Source: Gemmatimonadota bacterium (lineage in GTDB: Bacteria > Latescibacterota > UBA2968 > UBA8231). From it: a DNA stretch of 63,659 nucleotides. The notes beneath the pieces were generated by a model. That model was not told the origin of the DNA, did no database searches, and worked only from the letters and a program-made list of their open reading frames with translations. Made by a program: the position numbers and the translations under genes. Location: positions 1 through 63,659 of the forward strand of contig JABHDC010000009.1 in NCBI GenBank assembly GCA_018673255.1, written 5' to 3'. Shown piece by piece: positions 18,206-27,477 of this stretch. Positions within the stretch are counted from its first letter, which is position 1; each line of letters begins with the position of its first letter.

Positions 18206-19054
18206 CTACTCAGACGCGGTGGTATCGGGCAGCACGTCAAAGATCACACGCAGACCGTGGAGGGCGGTGAAGATACCGAGCCCCCCCTCCACGTTGCTCG
18301 GTGGCTCCTCCAGATCCTGCGGATCCTGGGTGCCGAATTCGAACAACTGCCCGTATTCGTCGTTCAGACGGTAGACGGTGACCGACCAGGGGCCATACAC
18401 GCCGAACTGGAGGGCATTCAAGTCGACGGACATTCTACGCGTAGGTTGCTGCTGCAGTGGTGGCAGTTCGAAGTCGTCCCCGAAGCCGCGATCGATGATC
18501 GTCGCTTCCGGGTCTTCACTGGCGACGATGACCTGGTGATAGGCACCCGCGTCACTGATCCACGAGATGGTCAGGGCTGACTCGGTGGGCCGGCCGAATC
18601 CCCCACCGAAACCGCCATCGAAGGGGTCCGGATCGATGCGGACCTCAGAGGTCGACAACAGGACCTGATTGGGGGCGGGGGGCACCTGAGTGATCGCCGT
18701 CACGACACCACGATCGTGGATGACCCGCAACTGGAAGATGTCTCCCGCCGAGACAGTGAGGTCGGTACCGGGATATCCATAGGTGCCTTCTGCGTCAATT
18801 GGTCCCAGCGCGTAGACCACATCCTCCCGCATCAGCGTCACAACAACGCCGCTCAGGGGAAGCCCTGTCTGCGTTGCGTCGAGAGGTACCGTCTGGGTGA
18901 GTCGGATATCGTCGACGGGTTCACCCGCAAACAGGTATCCCTGAACAACCACCAGATCGTCCTCACTGCTCAGGACGCTATCATCATTGCTGCATCCGGC
19001 CAAGCCCAGAGTGAGCAATGTCACGGGTACTGCCAACAACCATCCACGTCTCAT
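18206..19054 (-). CDS. DUF4249-type lipoprotein, partner of the TonB receptor
   Basis: A 282-residue predicted lipoprotein: basic start MRRGW, hydrophobic core and lipobox LAGC at residues 17-20. The body has two beta-sandwich-like halves (VVQGYLFAGEPVDDIRLTQT; GVYGPWSVTVYRLNDEY), resembling DUF4249 lipoproteins that sit beside TonB-dependent receptors in FCB genomes. A Gly/Phe-rich insert lies in the middle. Its start overlaps the receptor stop by ATGA (19051-19054), showing tight translational coupling. It is probably a periplasmic or outer-leaflet accessory of the receptor; the ligand is unknown. Confidence 0.72.
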   Translation of the reverse strand: MRRGWLLAVPVTLLTLGLAGCSNDDSVLSSEDDLVVVQGYLFAGEPVDDIRLTQTVPLDATQTGLPLSGVVVTLMREDVVYALGPIDAEGTYGYPGTDLTVSAGDIFQLRVIHDRGVVTAITQVPPAPNQVLLSTSEVRIDPDPFDGGFGGGFGRPTESALTISWISDAGAYHQVIVASEDPEATIIDRGFGDDFELPPLQQQPTRRMSVDLNALQFGVYGPWSVTVYRLNDEYGQLFEFGTQDPQDLEEPPSNVEGGLGIFTALHGLRVIFDVLPDTTASE

Positions 19055-21522
19055 TCGAAGCGCACTTTCGCATAGATCGTCGGGGTGAAACCTAGCATGG
19101 TCACATCCGTAACGAGAACCGGATCGACGGAAAAGTCGTAGTCGCGATACTGCACATTGCCGCGGTCATAGAGATTGAAAACGGACAGGCCCACGTCCCA
19201 CAACAGTCCAGAGTCGGTGCCAAAGACCCGCGACAGGCTGACATCCAGCCGATGGTAAGCAGGCAATCGAGCCGCATTCCTGTCGCCCACATGCACGTAG
19301 GAGAGGACACTGCCGTCCGCCAACTCGATATCGTATTGCGATGACGGGGCAGTGTAGGGCCGACCCGATGAGATCACCCAACTGGCCGATGTCGACCAGG
19401 GACCGAGGTGGTAGGTGCTGACCCACTTGAACTCATGCCGTCGATCGTGAGTGGCGGCGAAGGGCTCACCGGCATTGAGGGCCGCGAAGGTATTCTCCGC
19501 CTCGCCCAACGTGTAGGTCATCCAGCCATTGAGGGCGCCGCGTTTCTTCTGCGCCATGAAGGTGGCGCCACGCGATATGCCATCACCAAAGAAGAAGGAG
19601 CCAAGGTAATCGCCGATCTCGCGGCGGCCCGAAGGCCGCGTGAATTCCACCAGATGCTGCAGGTCCTTGTCGAAGATCTCAGCCTCCAACAGATAGTCGG
19701 TCGTCTCCACCGCCGCGCCGAGAACGCGATGCACCGCCTGCTGGGGCGGCAGATCGTCGTCGGCGACAAGCCAGAACGTGCCTGAACCCTGCAGGACATC
19801 ATCCGAACTGATGTTGTGAATGAACTGGTGGTAGCGGCCCCAGGCCGCCTTGAAGCTCAAGAATGGCAGTGGTCGCAGGATCGCTGCAAAACGGGGATCC
19901 ACATAACCCGAACCGGTCTCACTGTGCCGAGTGTAGCGCAGACCTGGTGTCAGGGTCAGCAACGAGGCCAGGGAAATCTCGTCCTGCAGATAGATGGCGC
20001 TCTGCGTCGTCGTCGATGACACATTGAGTGTGTTGAGTGAGTCACCGAAGGTGGCATCGTAGTCAGTCTCGAGGCGAGTGGCTTCCCAACCAAAGGACAA
20101 GGTCTGGCGTTGACTCAGATGCCATTCGTTGTCCAGGCGCCAACTGACGTCCTGGACGTCGTTGTCCTCGACGAAATTGACGCCAGCTCGCACACCCGCA
20201 TTGGCCGCATCGATACCGTTGAAGGTGCGACCACGCTTGAAATCGCTGGCAAAGTACGATGCCGAAAGGATGGCGCTCGACGACAGACGAGGGCTCCACT
20301 GACGGCCCCAACTCAGGCTGGAACCCAGATTGCCCCACTCGGTCACCTCCTGCTGCGAGCGCGTGCCGGTCACGCCCTCAGCGCCACGACCATTGAAGCC
20401 GCGGAACCCGAGGTTCGCCGTCTCACTGCTGCTATCCAGGTTGTCACGTCCCGAATAGAGACTCCACGAGATCACATCACGCGATGAGGGCGCCAGGGTC
20501 ACTTTGCCAGTGAGGTCGTAGAAATGGAAGAGGGGCGTCACCTCTGCCTGCTGGAAGCCTCGGCCACCGCCCCGACCTGCGAAACCTCCCGGGAGATTGG
20601 CACTGGGTGGGGCCGGCTCATCGTCGCCTTGCTGTGACAGGTCGAACAGGTCGTTGTAGAAACCACTCTGAACGATGTCAGAATAGGAGCGGCGAAGGGA
20701 GAAAGCCGCACTACCCGTGGTGCCGATCGGCATCGATACGAAGGCGCGGGCACTGAGCAGATTCGCCCCGGCACTGTAGCGCAACTCGTCCGTCATTCCC
20801 GTCGTGCTCGTCAGGTCGACGACGCTGGAAAGGCGCCCTCCATAACGAGCTGGGAACCCGGCGCGGTAGATCTGGATGTCTTTGATCGCATCGGCATTGA
20901 AGGCCGAGAACATGCCGAAGAAGTGGTCCACATGGTAGACGGTCATGCCGTCGAAGAGAACGAGATTCTGATCCGGTGTACCCCCCTGCACATAGAGACC
21001 GGAAGACCCATCGCTCACACCCGAGATACCCGGTAGCAATTGCAGCGAGCGGAAGACGTCGGCCTCGCCAAGGGTCGGCAATTGCTCGAGCCGCTTTGGC
21101 GACAGGGAGACCTGGCCTACACTCTCGGCCGTTCGCCAGACTTCGTAATCCTGCTCACCGGTGACGATGGTCTCGGTAAGACGGAGTGCGTCGATCTGTA
21201 ATTGCACCAGGATTGCCGCGCCGTGGGTGTTGTCTACGACGAGGGTATCGGGCAAGTAACCGAGGCGATTGATCACCAGCGAACAGGACCGAGCCGGCGC
21301 CCGGACGATGACGAAATTGCCATAGATATTCGACTGATCGCCCAATTGCGTCCCCAGCAACTGCGCCGTCGCGTAGGGAAGCGCCTCGCCCGTGGCAGCA
21401 TCTACAACCCGCCCTCCCAGATCCTGCTGGGCCCGGACGGGTGTCATACTGAGGGTCGCCAGGGCGATCAGAATGCCGAGATACCGCCAGGTCAGGCGGG
21501 CGACACGGTAAGCTTGCGTCAT
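19051..21522 (-). CDS. TonB-dependent receptor with carboxypeptidase-regulatory-like domain
   Basis: An 823-residue outer-membrane transporter. The signal peptide ends near TPVRAQ (residue 31). A CarboxypepD_reg-like domain follows (about 33-115, LGGRVVDAATGEALPYATAQL). The plug domain is at about 130-245 (PGISGVSDGSSGLYVQGGTPDQN, VDLTS). The remaining 570 residues form a beta-barrel with alternating aromatic strands. The domain order matches SusC-like/CirA-type receptors of FCB bacteria. ATG at 21522 is chosen because it begins a signal peptide; the longer frame adds a Cys/Pro-rich segment with no signal. The downstream DUF4249 gene overlaps it by 4 bases. No SusD homologue is present, so the substrate is open. 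Confidence 0.87.
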   Translation of the reverse strand: MTQAYRVARLTWRYLGILIALATLSMTPVRAQQDLGGRVVDAATGEALPYATAQLLGTQLGDQSNIYGNFVIVRAPARSCSLVINRLGYLPDTLVVDNTHGAAILVQLQIDALRLTETIVTGEQDYEVWRTAESVGQVSLSPKRLEQLPTLGEADVFRSLQLLPGISGVSDGSSGLYVQGGTPDQNLVLFDGMTVYHVDHFFGMFSAFNADAIKDIQIYRAGFPARYGGRLSSVVDLTSTTGMTDELRYSAGANLLSARAFVSMPIGTTGSAAFSLRRSYSDIVQSGFYNDLFDLSQQGDDEPAPPSANLPGGFAGRGGGRGFQQAEVTPLFHFYDLTGKVTLAPSSRDVISWSLYSGRDNLDSSSETANLGFRGFNGRGAEGVTGTRSQQEVTEWGNLGSSLSWGRQWSPRLSSSAILSASYFASDFKRGRTFNGIDAANAGVRAGVNFVEDNDVQDVSWRLDNEWHLSQRQTLSFGWEATRLETDYDATFGDSLNTLNVSSTTTQSAIYLQDEISLASLLTLTPGLRYTRHSETGSGYVDPRFAAILRPLPFLSFKAAWGRYHQFIHNISSDDVLQGSGTFWLVADDDLPPQQAVHRVLGAAVETTDYLLEAEIFDKDLQHLVEFTRPSGRREIGDYLGSFFFGDGISRGATFMAQKKRGALNGWMTYTLGEAENTFAALNAGEPFAATHDRRHEFKWVSTYHLGPWSTSASWVISSGRPYTAPSSQYDIELADGSVLSYVHVGDRNAARLPAYHRLDVSLSRVFGTDSGLLWDVGLSVFNLYDRGNVQYRDYDFSVDPVLVTDVTMLGFTPTIYAKVRFE

Positions 21523-21788
21523 CCAGCAGCTCCCACGATGGGTGATGTGATGGAGGGGACACGTCGCGCAACACGGTATCAGGGACCGACCGGGGGGGAT
21601 ATGCCCCCTTACCGCATTCAACGCGACGCGTCTCCAAGCAACGTGCATTCGCTTGGACGCAATGTGGATCGGGTTTGCTTAAGACAGGGCGAAAGGAATC
21701 GTCTGCTCGTTGGAATAAGCGATGTGAGGAGTGGCTCCACGGATGGGGAATCAGTATTCTCGCACACTCTTGAAATCGAAGGAGCAAC

Positions 21789-22637
21789 ATGCGACGCTTG
21801 ATCTCTCTCGTCATCGTTCTCACGCTGGCTCTGCTCTGCAGCTGCGCATCGGTGCTGGAAAACGTGCGATCTCTGGTGGACACGCCTACCGCTCGAGTCG
21901 TAGGCGTGCAACTTGATGGTCTCGACCTCGAAGCCGTGACACTTCTCTTCGAGCTCGAGATCAGCAATCCCTATCCGGCAGCACTTCCACTTGTCGACCT
22001 GTCATACGGACTCGCATCCGGCGACACTGCATTTCTCTCCGGGAACGCCGACGTCGGCGGAACGATTCCTGCACGATCGAAGAAGACGATACCCCTGCCC
22101 GTGCGCGTCGCTTTCCTTCCGACCCTCAAGGCGCTTTCGGGATTTCGACCAGGGCAGGTTGTTCCCTACTCTGCGCAGCTCAGCGTGAGCGTCACACCAC
22201 CAGTTGGTGGTCAGATCTCCGTACCCTTCGAGCACACAGGCTCCTTCCCTGTTCCGGCGCCCCCATCGATCTCGGTGGGTAAGATTCGATGGTCGAAGGT
22301 CTCGCTGACTGAAATTGCGGGGAATCTGCACATCGGCCTGAAGAACAGGAACGACTTCGGATTCGACCTCGACTCTCTGAGTTGGGGACTCGCGCTGGCC
22401 GGCAAGGGCGTGGCGTCCGGTGTCTCGACCAATGCAACTTCGCTTGGCAGCGGCGCGACGGGAGAACTGATCATCCCCATCCAGCTGTCGCCACTCGAAC
22501 TCGGCACAGCGGCCTATCGCGTGCTCACGGGTGACGGCGGCGGTTACACGCTCAGCGGGGCGATGAAGATCGGCACGCCATTCGGCGACCTCGACATCCC
22601 GTATGAGAAGATCGGAGAGACAGTCTTCCAGCGCTGA
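21789..22637 (+). CDS. LEA type 2 (WHy-domain) lipoprotein
   Basis: 282 residues with a lipoprotein signal peptide (lipobox near LLCSC, residues 15-19). Two tandem LEA_2/WHy-like beta-sandwich domains follow. The first, about 30-140, carries ELEISNPYPAALPLVDLSY. The second, about 165-280, carries GNLHIGLKNRNDFGFDLDSL. The N-P-x-P/N-R-N-D-F signatures are typical of bacterial LEA14-like proteins, linked to desiccation or envelope stress. It is likely anchored in a membrane facing the periplasm. It stands alone and divergent from the TonB receptor gene. Confidence 0.78.
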   Translation: MRRLISLVIVLTLALLCSCASVLENVRSLVDTPTARVVGVQLDGLDLEAVTLLFELEISNPYPAALPLVDLSYGLASGDTAFLSGNADVGGTIPARSKKTIPLPVRVAFLPTLKALSGFRPGQVVPYSAQLSVSVTPPVGGQISVPFEHTGSFPVPAPPSISVGKIRWSKVSLTEIAGNLHIGLKNRNDFGFDLDSLSWGLALAGKGVASGVSTNATSLGSGATGELIIPIQLSPLELGTAAYRVLTGDGGGYTLSGAMKIGTPFGDLDIPYEKIGETVFQR

Positions 22638-22758
22638 TCACCCCCGATTGGCAGCGTCGTCATATCTGTGAGACCGCCTGACCTTGACGGCCTTGGATGT
22701 CTCGGGTAACCTGCTGCCAATGTGGTCTGTCATACCCACATCAGGCAATGAGGACATC

Positions 22759-24312
22759 ATGAGAATTGGCATCGCAGGGATCTTTCACGAAACCAACACC
22801 TTCGCTATGGAACGCAACGACACGATGGACAGTGTCAGCATCCAGCGAGGTCAGGATGTGATCACTGGCGCCCATCCGAAGAACTTCATCGGTGGCTTCC
22901 TTGAGGGCGCGGCACGGGACGATGTGGAACTGGTCGCCGGCGCCAGTATCCACTTCAAGCACGGCGGCATCATCGGCAAACAGGTCTATGAAGAGTGCCG
23001 TCGTGAGATCATCGATGCCTTCGCCGCCATGGGGAATCTCGATGGGGTGTACTTCGCCTTCCATGGCGCCATGGTGGGCGAGACTCCTTATGGCGACGCC
23101 GAGGGGGAAATCGTGAGAGCCGCCAGGGATCTGCTGGGGGCAAATCTACCGATGGTGGCCACCTATGACTTCCACTCCCTCATGAGCAAGTGGGAGAACG
23201 AGAACTGCGTCCCCTTCCCCAATGACACGAACCCGCACATCGACGGTTACGAGCGTGGCCTGGAAGCGGCTGATTGCCTGCTGAAGATGCTCGACGGCAA
23301 GGTGAAGCCCGTCACCCGAAGACTCTTCGTGCCGATCATCGGCCCCAACATCGGCCAGAGCACGTGGTCGCAGATCCCCGAGCAGGAAAACCAACTCCTG
23401 CTCTTCCAGTTGAACGAGTATCGTGCTGAGCTGGAGAAGACACCCGGTGTCGTGAACATCACGATCCTCGGTGGCTACGGATACTCGGACGCACCCGATG
23501 CGGGCATGTCTATCGTCGCCACCACCGATGACGACGAGGAGATGGCCTCGCGTCTGTGTGCCGAACTTGGACAAGCCCTGTGGGATCGGCGCGCAGAGCT
23601 GCTCAGTATCCGTCCCATCATGACAATCGACAATGGCATCGGGGAGGCCATGTCGCGGGATGAAAAACCGGTAGTCCTCGTCGACCTGGGCGACGACCCG
23701 GGCAGCGCCTGTCCGGCCGACTCACCGGCTGTATTGGAGGCGCTGATTCGACTCGAGGCCAGCGACTGCGCCCTGACGATCCGTGATGCCGAAGTGGTAG
23801 AGGCAGGCCTCAAGGCCGGTGTGGGGGCGACGCTGTCGATGACATTCGGTGGGAAGATCGACGGACGATTCTACCAGCCCCTCCAGGCGACAGGGACGAT
23901 CCGCAGCATCGACGATGGCAACTACATGATCCTCGGCCCCACCCACGGTGGATGGGGACGCGACGTGAATCCGGGTGCCTTCCGCGAAGCCAATGTGGGC
24001 CCCCGTGTCGTGGTCAGATTCGGCAACAAGATCGACGTCATCTTCTCACAAAATCGTACCGGCAAGGATCGCGACTTCTTCAAGAGTGCCGGTGTCATCA
24101 TCGAGGAAAAGCAGATCCTCGTGGTGAAGTCGAATCAGGCCCACCGCGCCAGCTTCGATCCGATCGTGGCCAGCACGATTGAACTCTCGAGCCCGGGTGT
24201 CAGCACCGTCGACTACGCCAGCCTGCCCTACAAGTATCTACGGCGGCCCATGTGGCCCATCGACCCGGAGATGGCCTGGTCGGCACAGGACGAGGGTGCC
24301 TTCGACCTCTAG
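22759..24312 (+). CDS. M81-family metallopeptidase (MlrC-like)
   Basis: A 517-residue MlrC/DUF1485 protein. Hallmarks are GIFHETNTFA at the N-terminus, YFAFHGAMVGE, TYDFHSLMSKWENEN and PHIDGYERG, which supply the metal-binding Asp, His and Glu, and a C-terminal MlrC_C domain opening VLVDLGDDPGSACPADS. MlrC degrades linear microcystin, but most homologues sit in catabolic gene sets with unknown substrates. ATG at 22759 starts directly before the conserved N-terminus; upstream codons from 22684 lack family similarity. Its stop is 23 bp from the convergent URO-D-like gene. Confidence 0.85.
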   Translation: MRIGIAGIFHETNTFAMERNDTMDSVSIQRGQDVITGAHPKNFIGGFLEGAARDDVELVAGASIHFKHGGIIGKQVYEECRREIIDAFAAMGNLDGVYFAFHGAMVGETPYGDAEGEIVRAARDLLGANLPMVATYDFHSLMSKWENENCVPFPNDTNPHIDGYERGLEAADCLLKMLDGKVKPVTRRLFVPIIGPNIGQSTWSQIPEQENQLLLFQLNEYRAELEKTPGVVNITILGGYGYSDAPDAGMSIVATTDDDEEMASRLCAELGQALWDRRAELLSIRPIMTIDNGIGEAMSRDEKPVVLVDLGDDPGSACPADSPAVLEALIRLEASDCALTIRDAEVVEAGLKAGVGATLSMTFGGKIDGRFYQPLQATGTIRSIDDGNYMILGPTHGGWGRDVNPGAFREANVGPRVVVRFGNKIDVIFSQNRTGKDRDFFKSAGVIIEEKQILVVKSNQAHRASFDPIVASTIELSSPGVSTVDYASLPYKYLRRPMWPIDPEMAWSAQDEGAFDL

Positions 24313-24335
24313 TGCCCTTGGAGGGCCTCGTCAGT

Positions 24336-25373
24336 TCACCGTGCCCCCAGGTCGTTAACTGCCTGGAAGTAGGTTCGGAGATTTTCGATGGGTATGTTGT
24401 GAGGCAGGTCTCGGGTGGCCTTGATGAAGTGACCGGCGCAGGGTTCTGCATCTTCCAGGCAGCGTTTCACCTCCTCGACTACATCCTCTCGTGTCCCCAG
24501 GGTCAGCACCTGGGTACGCACATTTCCTGCCAGGAAGTGGTCCTGACCGATGTCGCGGGCGATGGTCCTCATATCCATGTTGTCGTTGATGATGAAGCCG
24601 TCGAAACCCATCGAGACCAGGTCGGGGAGTACGGGCGTGTAATCCCCATCGGAGACGAAGGCCACCTTCGTGTCAGGCAACCCCCACACCGGCTCGAGGA
24701 GCCGTTCGTACAGTGGGAACAGGCGCTTCCGGTACCAGTCGGGGTGGAAGACCATTCCCTCCTCCATGGCGATGTCATCGTGGATGAGGATCAGCGGTGG
24801 TGGGTTCTTCGACCAGCCTTCCAGGGTGCGTCGAGATACCTCCGCGAATCCTTCCAGAACCCGCTGGAAGCGATCCGGCTCGGCCGCCGCAGCCTGCAGG
24901 AACAGCTCCCATCCGAATCTCATGATGGGATGCATGAACAGGGTGGTGTAGTAGATGCCCACGATGAGAGTGGAGTCGCCGACCAGCTCCTGATCGGCGC
25001 GGATGTCCTGGCAGGGATCGGTTGGGATGTCGATTTCCGCCTCCGGATCGAAGTCCAGTACGCCGTCGATATCGGTAGCAGCGAATTCCTCACTCCAGGA
25101 GCTGCCTGTCAGACCCCACTCGGTGACGCGTACGCCATCAGACAGCTGTTTGCTGGACTCGTGTGCCCCGAAGCGCACAGCACGTTTCGGCACCGCCGTC
25201 ACCCAATCCAGGTCAAGGGCCCGGTACGAGTCAACGAACGCCTGCTGTGGATTGTCCCACGGGTCGTAATCGACCAACTCCGCCATCAACCCCGGGTGGT
25301 CGAACGTTTCATGCTGCGCAACTCGATCAGTCGGCTCGAGTCGTATGGTCTTAAGTGCCCGCTCCCTGCTCAT
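24336..25373 (-). CDS. URO-D-superfamily protein lacking the HxCG zinc motif
   Basis: A 345-residue TIM-barrel protein of the uroporphyrinogen decarboxylase superfamily, starting MSRERALKTIRLEPTDRVA. Where corrinoid methyltransferases of this superfamily (MtbA/CmuA type) have H-x-C-G, this protein has AFVSDGDYTPVL, so it cannot bind zinc in the usual way. The first catalytic region of true HemE is also not evident. It probably acts in another way, for example as a sugar-acid or C1-related enzyme of unknown reaction. The start at 25373 is chosen over 25412 because family similarity begins there. It is monocistronic and convergent with the M81 gene. Confidence 0.72.
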   Translation of the reverse strand: MSRERALKTIRLEPTDRVAQHETFDHPGLMAELVDYDPWDNPQQAFVDSYRALDLDWVTAVPKRAVRFGAHESSKQLSDGVRVTEWGLTGSSWSEEFAATDIDGVLDFDPEAEIDIPTDPCQDIRADQELVGDSTLIVGIYYTTLFMHPIMRFGWELFLQAAAAEPDRFQRVLEGFAEVSRRTLEGWSKNPPPLILIHDDIAMEEGMVFHPDWYRKRLFPLYERLLEPVWGLPDTKVAFVSDGDYTPVLPDLVSMGFDGFIINDNMDMRTIARDIGQDHFLAGNVRTQVLTLGTREDVVEEVKRCLEDAEPCAGHFIKATRDLPHNIPIENLRTYFQAVNDLGAR

Positions 25374-25654
25374 CTCACCCCTCCACGTATGGCACCATTG
25401 CCGGAGTCTCACCGCGTCGGGCGAAGTCTTGCCAGACTCACCAGAATGCCCTTCGTCGTGCCTCTGTCAGCTGCCAGCTGATCGACGTTGCGGTGACTCT
25501 ATCCATCATCTGCAGAATGAAAGGCATCATAGCTGTGCGTGGAAGGCAAGCGGAGCACGCAATAGTTTCTGTCTATCCAACGAAACGGATACGTCACCTG
25601 ATGCCTTGGCGCTGTCGGTCCGCGGTGCGCCACGATCTAAGGAAGGTTCGCAGC

Positions 25655-26194
25655 ATGACTGACAATGGAACCAATCTGCTGTCGCGTGATCAACTTCGTG
25701 AGGTCGACGATCTGCATCGGGAGATACTGGACCCGATTCAGGAACTGTTGTCCGGGTTGAGCCACGGCGTGGCCCATCTTCAGTACATCACATTTCGGCA
25801 GTTTCTTGAAGGCTGGGAAGAGGGACAGGGTTGGGGAGAAGCGGATCTGTACGATGTGATGGACAGCGATTCCGAGTCGAGTTCGCTTCGGTTGGGCGTC
25901 GGAGAGAGCGTCGCCGAGAGTCTGAGGGGTCTGCAGGTCGTACCCGATGGCTGGAACCTGACAACGAGCGATGGGATCGCTTCGGTGCTGGTCGGATTGC
26001 TGGCGATGGCTTGGCAGATGCGAGGTGGTTCGGTTGGTCTGCAACCAGGGTCGCAGTTTGTGGCATCCGACCGAGAAGGGAATCACGACAGGAAGATTGT
26101 TGCTGTGACTCATTGGTTTGGGCAGTCAGACAGCTCGGATCATCACGTCGTGGTCTGTTATGATGAGTCGTTCCTCGTCGGAGCCCTGACTTAG
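25655..26194 (+). CDS. Hypothetical protein, 179 residues
   Basis: A soluble acidic protein, MTDNGTNLLSRDQLREVDDL at its start, with ggaagg 8 bases before the ATG. I recognise no family. A predicted N-terminal helix pair (residues 8-60) is followed by a Ser/Asp-rich turn (near 75, DSDSESSS) and a C-terminal half that could form strands around a His pair (DSSDHHVVVCYDE). There is no signal peptide or membrane segment. The neighbours are unrelated and separately transcribed. Codon use looks like that of its neighbours, so it is probably real. Confidence 0.55.
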   Translation: MTDNGTNLLSRDQLREVDDLHREILDPIQELLSGLSHGVAHLQYITFRQFLEGWEEGQGWGEADLYDVMDSDSESSSLRLGVGESVAESLRGLQVVPDGWNLTTSDGIASVLVGLLAMAWQMRGGSVGLQPGSQFVASDREGNHDRKIVAVTHWFGQSDSSDHHVVVCYDESFLVGALT

Positions 26195-26363
26195 CATCCG
26201 CCGGGCGTCACCCCCCAGGAGCTGTTTCGTCCTCCCTGCCCACCGGCGTCTTGTCAGCACTTTTGTCGGCAAATTGCGATTGGCCCCTCCCTTCTGCATG
26301 TTGCTGGTACAGGGATGTGTTTGTCCTTCCAAGTGATAGATACCAACTCAGGGGAGTGTGAAG

Positions 26364-27428
26364 ATGAGGCGTTCAGAGCGGGATGGCAGGAGCGGATGGT
26401 GGATCTTCGCGGTGGCGTTCCTTGTGCTCAATACCAGCCTCGTCACAGCTGAAACCAACGGAAGTTGGAGCCAAGGGGGCGACATCCCGCACCCGGGGTG
26501 GGCCATGGCTTCCTGCCTCTACGACGGCAAGATCTACGCCTTTGGGGGAGGCCCGGGATATGCCGTGGGATGGACCAGGGTCTACGATCCGGGAACAGAC
26601 ACCTGGACCCTGAAACAGGACATGCGGACGCCGCGCAACAGTTGGAACGCCCTGGTGATCGATGGCCTGATCTACCTGCCCGGTGGCTGGAATAACGCCC
26701 ACCAGCTCGGCGACAAGAGCAATGGGAACCTGGCGGTCATGGAGGCCTACAACCCGGCCACCGATTCCTGGATCGAGCTCAGCCCCATGCCGGAGCCACG
26801 GTGGCCCTTCCAGGCCGCAGTTGTGGACGGGCTGATCTACGCTTTTGGCGGTGGGCAGCAGATGGCCGTGTACGACCCAAGCCTGGATCTGTGGACGGTT
26901 CTGGGCGACATGCCCAGACCACGGCACAGTTTCTCCGCTGCCGAGGTCGGCGGTCTCATCTACTTCATGGGGGGGTACGACGGCGAGCAGGTTCTCGATG
27001 CCGTGGATGTGTACGATCCCGTCGTCAACCAATGGTCCGAGCGGCAACCCATGGCGGCGCCGCGCTGGACATCCTCCACGGTTGTCATGGACGGATTGAT
27101 CTACCTCATCAACGGCTCTGGCTCAGTACCTCTAGACCCCGCCATCCCATTGGCCCCATTTGACAGCCTGGACAGACACGTCGACGTCTATGACCCCGTG
27201 GCTGACACCTGGACGCGCCTGGTCGATGCGATGGAGCCCCGGATGGGTGCCATGGCCGTGCCTGCGAACGGGCTCATCTACTACTTCGGCGGACTCCTCT
27301 TCACAGATGGACCCGCCTGGCCTGCCGCCATGCACGTGTTCGATCCTCAGGGAAGGACCACCGCCATCCAGCTCTCCAGCTGGGGTCAGATCAAGCATCA
27401 GATTGGGCCGCGAAGCGGAACGAAGTGA
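26364..27428 (+). CDS. Exported Kelch-repeat beta-propeller protein
   Basis: About 354 residues with an N-terminal signal peptide (hydrophobic stretch WWIFAVAFLVLNTSLVTA). Six Kelch-type blades follow, each with a G-G doublet and a later Y-D-P...W pair, for example KIYAFGGGPGY...VYDPGTDTWT, LIYLPGGWNN...YNPATDSWI and LIYFMGGYDG...YDPVVNQWS. Such propellers bind proteins or glycans; there is no catalytic motif of galactose oxidase type. ggggag 7 bases upstream supports ATG at 26364 over an in-frame GTG at 26358. It is convergent with the FN3/NHL lipoprotein gene, 49 bp away. Confidence 0.82.
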   Translation: MRRSERDGRSGWWIFAVAFLVLNTSLVTAETNGSWSQGGDIPHPGWAMASCLYDGKIYAFGGGPGYAVGWTRVYDPGTDTWTLKQDMRTPRNSWNALVIDGLIYLPGGWNNAHQLGDKSNGNLAVMEAYNPATDSWIELSPMPEPRWPFQAAVVDGLIYAFGGGQQMAVYDPSLDLWTVLGDMPRPRHSFSAAEVGGLIYFMGGYDGEQVLDAVDVYDPVVNQWSERQPMAAPRWTSSTVVMDGLIYLINGSGSVPLDPAIPLAPFDSLDRHVDVYDPVADTWTRLVDAMEPRMGAMAVPANGLIYYFGGLLFTDGPAWPAAMHVFDPQGRTTAIQLSSWGQIKHQIGPRSGTK

Positions 27429-27477
27429 GCCGGGATGGATCGGCGCCAGAATACAAGGATCATTCCCTAACAGGGCA

